Below are positions 57,339 to 64,000 of a stretch of DNA of 64,000 nucleotides, piece by piece. Numbering within the stretch: the stretch's first letter is position 1; each line of letters starts with the position of its first letter. The notes under the pieces are model-generated. The model ran no database searches and was not told the origin of the DNA. It saw only the letters and a list, made by a program, of their open reading frames with translations. This stretch comes from Streptomyces alanosinicus (GTDB taxonomy: Bacteria; Actinomycetota; Actinomycetes; Streptomycetales; Streptomycetaceae). The stretch spans positions 744,001 to 808,000 of the forward strand of contig NZ_BMVG01000001.1 of assembly GCF_014650595.1 (NCBI RefSeq), read 5' to 3'. Made by a program: the position numbers and the translations under genes.

Positions 57339-58157
57339 TTAGTAGTCAAGAGTCCGATTTCTTACAGTCGGCACACAGTCCAACCCGATCCCGAACCACT
57401 CCCGGTACACCGTCAGCACCTCCTCGTCCGCCGCCAACTTCCTTGCTTCACGCCTCCCTTCGGCGTCCGTCGTGGTCAGCGTGCGCCCGCTGAGCGTGAT
57501 CCGCCCTCCGTCCTCGGTCACCCGTGAACAGACCAGCGATCGGGTGAAGTGCGACAGCGGCGAGGTGCTGTGCCACCAGGCTCCGGCCGCGAAGTCCCCG
57601 AGCGCCCGGGGCCGCGTCTCCAGCCGGTACTGCGGCTCGCCGTCGCGTACGACGTCCAGGTCTTCTGCCCCTGCCCCGGCCTCGTCGGGCCCCGCGTCCA
57701 TCACCCGGAACACCCCGCCGGGGTCGGCCTGCTCCCCGCGTTCCGCGTACGCCAGCGGGTAGTGGCTGTGCGCCCCGAACCCGACGTCCGCGAGCCGGAT
57801 GTCACCCTCCACCGTCCGCACCCTCAGGGCGAGATGGTCGTACGGGATGCCGAACCGCCCCTCGTCCCCGTAGACGCGTCCGGCGAGCCGCGCGACCTCG
57901 TAGCCGAGAGCGGTGAGCAACGCGCCGAACGCGCCGTTCAGTTCGTAGCAGAAGCCGCCCCGCCGCCGCCCGATCACCTTGTCCAGCAGGCGCTCCTCCT
58001 CCAGCACGATCTCCTCACCGAGGTGGATCGACAGATTCTCGAAGGGGACGGTCCGCAGATGGCGCAGATGCAGCTCGCGCAGCGCCGGGCCGGTCGGACG
58101 CGCTGGGCGCTCGGCCCCGATCCGGCGGAGGTAGGCAGCTACCTGGCGTGAATCCAT
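57339..58157 (-). CDS. Arylamine N-acetyltransferase
   Basis: 272 residues with the catalytic triad: Cys in RRGGFCYELN, His in YDHLALRV, Asp in LADVGFG. It acetylates arylamines and hydrazines from acetyl-CoA; in actinobacteria relatives also act in amide formation. ATG 58157 (MDSRQVAAYLRRIG) matches the family N-terminus; ATG 58178 would add seven residues. Confidence 0.92.
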   Translation of the reverse strand: MDSRQVAAYLRRIGAERPARPTGPALRELHLRHLRTVPFENLSIHLGEEIVLEEERLLDKVIGRRRGGFCYELNGAFGALLTALGYEVARLAGRVYGDEGRFGIPYDHLALRVRTVEGDIRLADVGFGAHSHYPLAYAERGEQADPGGVFRVMDAGPDEAGAGAEDLDVVRDGEPQYRLETRPRALGDFAAGAWWHSTSPLSHFTRSLVCSRVTEDGGRITLSGRTLTTTDAEGRREARKLAADEEVLTVYREWFGIGLDCVPTVRNRTLDY

Positions 58158-58184
58158 GCCGCCAGTCTGCTCGAACACCGGGCC

Positions 58185-60869
58185 TCAGTCTTTCGTCACC
58201 CGCAAGTTCCCTTCCGCCCCGCCCGTCCCGCCGACCGCGAGCGCCCCGTCCCGGTCGGTGCGCAGCACCAGCGCCCCGCCCGACCGCAGCGCGGCCACGG
58301 TCGCCGGTGCCGGGTGGCCGTAAGGGTTGCCGGTGCCGCACGAGATGAGCGCCACCCGGGGGGCCACCAGTCGTATCAGGTCCGGGTCCTGATAAGCCGA
58401 GCCGTGATGGGCCACCTTCAGGACATCCACACCTGCCAGCTCGGCCGCCGCCGGTGACCTTGCCAGCGCCTGCTGGGCCGGCGGTTCGAGATCGCCCAGC
58501 AACAGCAGCCGCAGCCCGCCCACGCGGACCAGCATCGCGACACTCGCGTCGTTCGGACCGTCCGGCTCCGGCACCGGGCCCGGCCATGCCGGGACCCGTG
58601 GGTCCCAGGGCGACGGGGTGCTCGGCGGCGGCCACAGGACCCGCCAGGACAGCGGTCCGGTGCGCCGCTCCTCGCCCGCCACGGCCTGTGTGAGAGGGAT
58701 GTGCCGCGCCGCCGCCTCCCTTCTGACGAACTCGGCCTGGTCGGCCGGTTCCTCGAAACCCGTGGTCTCGATCGCGGCCACCGAGCGGCCCCGCAGCACC
58801 CCGGTCAGTCCCGCCACATGGTCGGCGTGGAAATGGGTCAGGACGAGCAGCGGGATGCGCCTGATGCCCAGTTGCCGCAGGCAGTGGTCGACCAGCGCCG
58901 GATCGGGCCCCGCGTCCACGACCACCCCGGCACCCTCGCCTGTCGCCAGCACGGTCGCATCGCCCTGCCCGACATCGCACATCGCGAACCGCCAGCCCGG
59001 CGGCGGCCAGCCCGTGATCACCCGGGTCAGCGGCACCGGCCGTACCACCACCAGCACCAGCAGCACCCCGAGCAGTCCGGACCACCACGGGTGCCGCGAC
59101 AACCGCCGACCGGCGGGCACGACGGCCACGGTGATCGCCGCGAGCGCAAGGGCCCCCGGCCAGCTGCCCGGCCACGCGACCCCCGCGCCGGGCAGTGCCG
59201 CCCCTGTCCGGGCCACCGCGGCGATCCACCCGGTCGGCCAACCCGCGCACCAGGCCAGCGCCTTGGCCAGTGTCATCGCCACCGGCGCCGTCACCAGCGC
59301 CGCGAATCCCAGCACCGTGGCCGGTGCCACCGCCACCTCGGCCAGCAGATTGCACGGCACGGCCACCAGGCTCACCCGCGCCGACAGCACCGCCGTGACG
59401 GGGGCGCAGACCGCCTGTGCCGCGGCGGCCGCCGCCAGTGCCTCCGCAAGCCTCGGCGGGACCCCGCGCCGCCGCAGCGCCTCGCTCCAGCCCGGTGCCA
59501 GGACGAGCAGCGCACCGGTGGCCAGCACGGACAGCAGGAAGCCGTAACTGTGGGCCAGCCACGGGTCGTAGAGCACCAGCAGCAGGACAGCCGTGGCCAG
59601 TGCGGGGACCAGGGATCTACGGCGGCCGGTGGCCAGGGCGAGCAGCGCGACCGCGCCGCAGGCTGCGGCCCGCAGCACACTGGGGTCGGGTCGGCACACG
59701 ATCACGAATCCCAGCGTGAGCACCGCGGCGAACAGCGCGGTCGCCCGCAGCGAGAGCCCCAGACGCGGGGCCAGGCCACGGCGCTCGGCCCGCTGGGCGA
59801 GTCCGGGCGGCCCGATCAGCAGCGCGAGCAGGATGGTGAGGTTGCTGCCGGACACGGCGAGCGTGTGCGTCAGGTCCGTCTCCTTGAACGCCTCGTCCAG
59901 CTCGGGCGTGATCCGTGAAGTGTCTCCGACGACCAGCCCGGGAAGCAGCGCCCGCGCGTCACCGGGCAGAGGGTCGCTCGCCTTCCGCAGCCCTGCCCTG
60001 AGCCGTCCCGCGAGCCGTTGCGATCCGCTGGGCCCCGCCACGATCCGCGGTTCCGGCCGGCCTCGCACCCGCAGTACGGCCGCGGTCCGGTCCCCACTCG
60101 TCAGCGTCGGCGCAAGCCGCCCCGCCACCCGCAGCCGTGTGGACGGCAACAATCCGAGCCAGCCGTCACGGGCACGCCGCCCACCCCGGGCAGCGCTCCC
60201 CTCCGGTGCCGGAACGTCCGCGTCGACGACCAGCAGGACCGGAGTCCGTGTCCGCGCGCTCGTCCCGTCGCTCTGCTCGACGCGCCGCACCTCCGCACGG
60301 GCCAGCACCGCCAGCGGCGCCGCGTGATCGCCGTGTACCTGTGGCCTGCTCAGCCAGGGATCGCCGCTCACCTCGATCTCGGCGGTCACGGTCGCGTACC
60401 GCCGGGCGAGCTCGGGCACCGGTCCGCGCCGTACGTCCGCCCCGTGCAGCCCGGCCGACACGGCGGCCGCGGCCACAGAGAGCAGCACGGCGGCGAGCGA
60501 GGCGCGGGCCCACGCGAACCGCTCAAGTCGCCGTCCGAGTCGCCACACGGCTCGCCGCTGCCGTCCGGACCTCCTTGTGCGCAACAGGACGACCCCGCCC
60601 AGCAGACAGACGACCGCGATCCCTGCGGTCCAGCCCGCCGGTGTGTCCAGGGTCAGGGCCGTGGTGGCCCAGGCGGCGAGCGCGGGTGGCACCAGGCGCA
60701 GATCCATGGGGCCGGCCCGGTCGCCCTGGCCGGGCCCGCGCTCACCGGAGTCGCGGCCCGCGTCACCGTCGGTCGCCGGGTCTGCGGCCCGGTCGTCTCC
60801 GCGCCCGCTGCCCGCGCGTACATGTGTCCTTCCGCGCCCTGGCAGCCGGCCGTCGGTCATGTGGCTCAT
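58185..60869 (-). CDS. comEC: ComEC/Rec2-family DNA-uptake channel protein
   Basis: 894 residues: an N-terminal membrane region, a DUF4131-like soluble domain, a Competence domain with about eight helices, and a C-terminal metallo-beta-lactamase-like domain with THFHADHVAGL and further zinc ligands intact. Translocates single-stranded DNA in competent bacteria. ATG 60869 overlaps the comEA stop (ATGA). Streptomyces is not known as naturally transformable, so its role there is unclear. Confidence 0.92.
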   Translation of the reverse strand: MSHMTDGRLPGRGRTHVRAGSGRGDDRAADPATDGDAGRDSGERGPGQGDRAGPMDLRLVPPALAAWATTALTLDTPAGWTAGIAVVCLLGGVVLLRTRRSGRQRRAVWRLGRRLERFAWARASLAAVLLSVAAAAVSAGLHGADVRRGPVPELARRYATVTAEIEVSGDPWLSRPQVHGDHAAPLAVLARAEVRRVEQSDGTSARTRTPVLLVVDADVPAPEGSAARGGRRARDGWLGLLPSTRLRVAGRLAPTLTSGDRTAAVLRVRGRPEPRIVAGPSGSQRLAGRLRAGLRKASDPLPGDARALLPGLVVGDTSRITPELDEAFKETDLTHTLAVSGSNLTILLALLIGPPGLAQRAERRGLAPRLGLSLRATALFAAVLTLGFVIVCRPDPSVLRAAACGAVALLALATGRRRSLVPALATAVLLLVLYDPWLAHSYGFLLSVLATGALLVLAPGWSEALRRRGVPPRLAEALAAAAAAQAVCAPVTAVLSARVSLVAVPCNLLAEVAVAPATVLGFAALVTAPVAMTLAKALAWCAGWPTGWIAAVARTGAALPGAGVAWPGSWPGALALAAITVAVVPAGRRLSRHPWWSGLLGVLLVLVVVRPVPLTRVITGWPPPGWRFAMCDVGQGDATVLATGEGAGVVVDAGPDPALVDHCLRQLGIRRIPLLVLTHFHADHVAGLTGVLRGRSVAAIETTGFEEPADQAEFVRREAAARHIPLTQAVAGEERRTGPLSWRVLWPPPSTPSPWDPRVPAWPGPVPEPDGPNDASVAMLVRVGGLRLLLLGDLEPPAQQALARSPAAAELAGVDVLKVAHHGSAYQDPDLIRLVAPRVALISCGTGNPYGHPAPATVAALRSGGALVLRTDRDGALAVGGTGGAEGNLRVTKD

Positions 60870-61942
60870 GGCCGCACCAGGTTCCGCAGATCGCCGAAGC
60901 GGCGGTCGCCGATGCCGTTGACCTCGTGCAGTTCGTCCACGGAGCGGAAGCCGCCGTGCTGGGTGCGGTAGTCGATGATGTGCTGCGCGAGCACCGGGCC
61001 GACTCCGGGCAGCGTGTCGAGCTGGTCCGCCGTGGCCGTGTTGAGGGAGACCGGCGCCGCGGGGCCGGCGGCGCCGGACGCTCGGGCGGCCGGCCCGGCC
61101 GCCGGGCCTGATGGAGCCACCGCTCCGGCGGGCGCGCCGACGACGACCTGTTCGCCGTCGACCAGGAAGCGGGCCCGGTTGAGCCCCTCGATCCTCACGC
61201 CCGGACGGACACCGCCGGCCGCCCGGAGGGCGTCGGCCACCCGGGAGCCGGCCGGCAACTGGAGCACACCCGGCTTGCGGACCTTGCCGCTGACATCCAC
61301 GACGATCCGTCCGCCCGGTGCCGGTGAGGCGACCGCGCCCGCACCGGTCTTCGGTGCGTCTTCCTTCTTGGCGTACGGCGGCTGTGCGCGGACCACTTGA
61401 GGGGCGCTCACGGACTCGGTCCGCCCGGCCCAGAAGTGCTGCACGGCCAACACGGCGGCGGCCACCAGCAGTACGGCGAGTGCCACGGCTCCCCGCCGCT
61501 CCACGCCGTACCGGCTCTGGAGCCATACCGGCATCCGCTCCCGCAGCGCCGATCCGGCCCGCTCCCGCAGGCCGGGGCCGTCGGGTCCGGACGGCTCCAA
61601 CGGGACTGCGGGATCGGCTGGTTCGAAGTCCCTGGCCGTCGCCGCGCCCACCGGGTCCAGGTCGGGCGGATGGCCGGTGGCCGAGTCCAAGGCTGTCTCG
61701 GGCGTCGCCCGATGCACGGGATCCTCGTCCGGCGGTCCGTTCCCCGACTCCCGTCGGCGCACGGCTCGTTCGCCGAAGAGCAGTTCCGCTCGGCGGCGTA
61801 GTTCCTCGGCCGGGGCCGGCGGGCGGTGGCGGACACGGCGCGGGTGGACGCCGCGGCGGTTCCTCAGGCGGCCGTCGGAGGCGGGACCGCGACCGGGGCC
61901 GCTGGTCGCGGTGGCGGTGCGAGAACGTGATCGAAGTGCCAT
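60866..61942 (-). CDS. comEA: ComEA-family DNA-binding protein
   Basis: 358 residues. An unusual, long polar N-terminal part (about 1-145, arginine-, proline- and acid-rich) precedes one membrane helix (AVALAVLLVAAAVLAV), an SLBB domain (VVDVSGKVRKPGVLQLPAGSRVADALRAAGG) and a C-terminal helix-hairpin-helix pair (LNTATADQLDTLPGVGPVLAQHI, VNGIGDRRFGDL). The last two are the ComEA core that binds incoming DNA. Overlaps comEC. Confidence 0.92.
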   Translation of the reverse strand: MALRSRSRTATATSGPGRGPASDGRLRNRRGVHPRRVRHRPPAPAEELRRRAELLFGERAVRRRESGNGPPDEDPVHRATPETALDSATGHPPDLDPVGAATARDFEPADPAVPLEPSGPDGPGLRERAGSALRERMPVWLQSRYGVERRGAVALAVLLVAAAVLAVQHFWAGRTESVSAPQVVRAQPPYAKKEDAPKTGAGAVASPAPGGRIVVDVSGKVRKPGVLQLPAGSRVADALRAAGGVRPGVRIEGLNRARFLVDGEQVVVGAPAGAVAPSGPAAGPAARASGAAGPAAPVSLNTATADQLDTLPGVGPVLAQHIIDYRTQHGGFRSVDELHEVNGIGDRRFGDLRNLVRP

Positions 61943-62044
61943 GCGACGAGGATGGAACTTTCCGCCGGATCGCGATGATCTTGATCAATTCCCGGGGACG
62001 ACCGCGTGGTTGTGGATAACTTCGCCACCCGCACGGGTGAGAGG

Positions 62045-62890
62045 TCAGCGCGGTGACACCACCGCGCCGAGCAGCCCGGGACCGGTGTGTGCGCCGATCA
62101 CCGCCCCGACCTCGCTGACATGGAGGTCGGCCAGGCCCGGCACCCGGGCCCGCAACCGGTCGGCGAGCGCTGCGGCACGGTCGGGGGCGGCGAGGTGATG
62201 GACGGCGATGTCGACCTCGGCGCTGCCCGCCCGCTCGGCCGTGATCTCCTCCAGACGTGCGATGGCCTTGGACGCCGTACGGACCTTTTCGAGCAGTTCG
62301 ATGCGGCCGCCGTCCAGCTGCAGCAGGGGTTTGACGGCGAGTGCGGAGCCCAGCAGGGCCTGTGCGGCTCCGATGCGGCCACCACGGCGCAGATAGTCGA
62401 GGGTGTCGACGTAGAAGTAGGCGGACGTGCCCGCGGCCCGCTTCTCGGCAGCCGTGACGGCTTCGTCCGCCGTGCCGCCGGCCTCCGCGGCTTCTGCCGC
62501 GGCGAGTGCGCAGAAGCCGAGGGCCATCGCCACCATCCCGGTGTCCACCACCCGTACCGGCACCGGCGCCTCGCGCGCCGCGAGGACCGCCGCGTCGTAG
62601 GTGCCGGACAGTTCGGCGGACAGATGCAGGGACACGATTCCGCTCGCGCCGGACTCGGCGACCTGGCGGTAGGTTTCCGCGAACATCTCGGGGCTCGGGC
62701 GCGAGGTCGTGACGGGACGTCGTTTCTGCAGTGCCTGGGCCAGTGAGCGGGTCGAGATCTCGGTGCCCTCTTCGAGCGCCTGGTCGCCGAGGACCACGGT
62801 CAGGGGTACCGCGGTGATGCCGTGACGCTCCATCGTCCGCGGCGGCAGGTAGGCCGTTGAATCGGTGACGATCGCGACATGGCGGGACAT
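62045..62890 (-). CDS. DegV family fatty-acid-binding protein
   Basis: 281 residues with the VAIVTDSTAYLP N-terminus, the TSRPSP loop that binds a fatty acid, and a second lobe around DTLDYLRRGGRIG. DegV/FakB proteins present fatty acids to a FakA kinase; no FakA is adjacent. The ATG at 62890 is preceded by a pyrimidine-rich stretch rather than a clear ribosome site. Confidence 0.92.
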   Translation of the reverse strand: MSRHVAIVTDSTAYLPPRTMERHGITAVPLTVVLGDQALEEGTEISTRSLAQALQKRRPVTTSRPSPEMFAETYRQVAESGASGIVSLHLSAELSGTYDAAVLAAREAPVPVRVVDTGMVAMALGFCALAAAEAAEAGGTADEAVTAAEKRAAGTSAYFYVDTLDYLRRGGRIGAAQALLGSALAVKPLLQLDGGRIELLEKVRTASKAIARLEEITAERAGSAEVDIAVHHLAAPDRAAALADRLRARVPGLADLHVSEVGAVIGAHTGPGLLGAVVSPR

Positions 62891-62961
62891 GAGCTGGAGG
62901 TTACCTGCCGTAGCGCTCGCGCGGCAGCCCGGCCCCTGTGCTGCGGACCGGGGCGGTCCGC

Positions 62962-63699
62962 TCAGGTGGTGCTCTCGGGCCGGGGCTTCTTCTGCCAGGG
63001 GTAGGCGAGGCGCGGCGACGGCGGGGTGATCGCCTGGGGCGGCTGTTCCTCGGCGGGGCGGGACGTCCGGGGGCGGGTGTGCGGTGCGTCCGGGCCGTCG
63101 GCCGCGGTGGAAGTGGACGGGTCGGGCCACTGTCCCGGCGCCGCCCCGGGTTCGGCCGGGGTCCAGTGACGCAAGGCGTCGGCCTCGATGTCTATCTGGT
63201 CGCTGAGCGCGCCCAGATCGTCCTCGACGAAGCGGCGCGCCCGGTCGCGGACGGCCCGGCGCAACGAGTGCGCGGACTTGGTGATGCGCTCGGTGCGGCT
63301 GCGCAGCCCGGGCAGGCGGGCGGTGACTTCGGCCCGGTCCGGCTCCGCCTCCAGCCGCCTGAGCTCGGCCTCCAGCTCATGCCCGTGCGCGCTGAGCCGC
63401 TGGAAGAGGCCGAGGGACTCCCTCAGCGACTCGTCCTCGGCCACACCCGCGCGCAGTGCGTCCTGGGTGGCGCGCATCGAGGTGCGCAGCGTGAGCCGCA
63501 GCTCGGCGATCTCGGCGGCCGGGCCGACCTGGACGAAGGACTTGGCGCGCAGCGTGTGGTCCTCAACCGTGCGCCGGGCCTGCTCGATCGTCCGGTCCAC
63601 TCCGCGCTTGGCGGCGCCGACCGCCTTGACCGTGGCGTACACACCGAGGCCGACGAAGAGCACGAAGAGCAGGGCGAACACGGCGATCACGGCTTCCAC
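62962..63699 (-). CDS. Membrane-anchored coiled-coil protein of unknown function
   Basis: 245 residues: one N-terminal helix (VIAVFALLFVLFVGLGVYATV), a long charged alpha-helical stretch (about 30-190) rich in Glu, Arg and Leu, and a Pro/Ser-rich tail ending YPWQKKPRPESTT. GTG 63699 has GGAGGAGGAG upstream, which decides the start. Likely an envelope or scaffold protein; no known domain was recognised. Confidence 0.75.
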   Translation of the reverse strand: MEAVIAVFALLFVLFVGLGVYATVKAVGAAKRGVDRTIEQARRTVEDHTLRAKSFVQVGPAAEIAELRLTLRTSMRATQDALRAGVAEDESLRESLGLFQRLSAHGHELEAELRRLEAEPDRAEVTARLPGLRSRTERITKSAHSLRRAVRDRARRFVEDDLGALSDQIDIEADALRHWTPAEPGAAPGQWPDPSTSTAADGPDAPHTRPRTSRPAEEQPPQAITPPSPRLAYPWQKKPRPESTT

Positions 63700-63759
63700 G
63701 GCGCTCCTCCTCCGGCGGTGCGGCACACGCCGCTGCGCTCTCCACGGTAAACGCAAAGA

Positions 63760-63794
63760 GCAGGCCCGGAGTTCCAGAAGAACCCCGAACCTGC
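63760..63794 (-). terminator. Hairpin downstream of leuS
   Basis: GCAGG and CCTGC close an imperfect stem whose inner arms are GGAGTTC and GAACCCC. It lies about 70 nt beyond the leuS stop and is the best terminator candidate there. Confidence 0.4.
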
Positions 63795-63861
63795 CCGTAG
63801 GGGACTACCCCGATGCCGGTCGCGGCCGGCGTCCGGTCGTCACATCCGAACGCACCGGTCG

Positions 63862-64000
63862 TCAGGCCGGAACGATGTTCACCAGCTTCGGCGCCCGGAC
63901 GATCACCTTGCGGATGCCCGCGCCGTCCAGCGCCGCGACGACCTTCTCGTCGGACAGGGCCACCTTCTCCAGCTCCTCCTCGGAGATGGCCGGCGGCACC
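63862..64000 (-). CDS. leuS: Leucyl-tRNA synthetase, C-terminal end (partial)
   Basis: The minus strand from the window end reads [20 protein letters not shown], then the last strand [16 protein letters not shown] and TGA. These are the final residues of the LeuRS C-terminal domain that contacts the tRNA elbow. The rest of the gene lies beyond the window. Confidence 0.9.
   Translation of the reverse strand, partial: VPPAISEEELEKVALSDEKVVAALDGAGIRKVIVRAPKLVNIVPA

Noticed and set aside
62011..62019. TGTGGATAA, a match to a DnaA-box core
   Set aside because: A single short match with no neighbouring boxes and no AT-rich unwinding region; it is not an origin.

Overview
The window is high-GC DNA with GC-rich third codon positions, GGAGG-type ribosome binding sites, many GTG starts, many 4-base start/stop overlaps, actinobacterial gene families (DUF3097, the HrcA-DnaJ2 pair, a tricorn homologue) and Streptomyces-type short palindromic repeats. 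It is best read as a chromosomal, mostly core-region segment of a Streptomyces. No tRNA, rRNA, CRISPR array, prophage or secondary-metabolite cluster was seen.

Layout. 1-8.1 kb: a substrate-binding protein, a permease, a fused permease-ATPase, an ATPase and a DHDPS/NAL-family aldolase form a tightly overlapping operon; a secreted sialidase converges on it. Together they look like a sialic-acid release, uptake and cleavage module. 8.2-12.8 kb: an ABC exporter (ATPase plus FtsX-like permease) divergent from a histidine kinase/LuxR regulator pair, then a TerB-like protein. 12.9-14.9 kb: leuA with a leucine-rich leader peptide. 15-19 kb: an M4 protease of the protealysin type with an emfourin-like inhibitor, then a GH1 glycosidase overlapping an MFS transporter. 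19-24.2 kb: era, a lone PII protein, a three-gene secreted WxL/DUF916-like locus and a degenerate cytidine deaminase. 24.2-26.6 kb: a regulator divergent from a DHA2 exporter with a palindrome between them.

26.6-29.9 kb: the conserved phoH-ybeY-CNNM/CorC-YjbR series on the minus strand. 30-34 kb: a PfkB kinase carrying an in-frame repeat insertion, a glucarate-dehydratase-like enzyme and a decayed TnpB. 34.1-39.8 kb: tricorn protease, HIT protein, RNase Z and adenosine deaminase. 39.8-45.2 kb: a lipoprotein, a VOC protein, nitronate monooxygenase, RsmE and the hrcA-dnaJ2 heat-shock operon with a perfect CIRCE operator. 45.2-54.7 kb: an MBL hydrolase, DUF3097, hemW, a multi-domain PP2C phosphatase, an acyl-CoA ligase, lepA and rpsT. 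54.9-64 kb: holA, a small unknown protein, a 206-bp inverted-repeat element, YceI, arylamine N-acetyltransferase, comEC/comEA, DegV, a coiled-coil membrane protein and the 3' end of leuS.

Most genes are housekeeping. The most unusual items are the putative sialic-acid operon, the leuA attenuator, the protease-inhibitor pair, the WxL/DUF916-like secreted locus, and several palindromic repeats that sit on stop codons or inside a gene.
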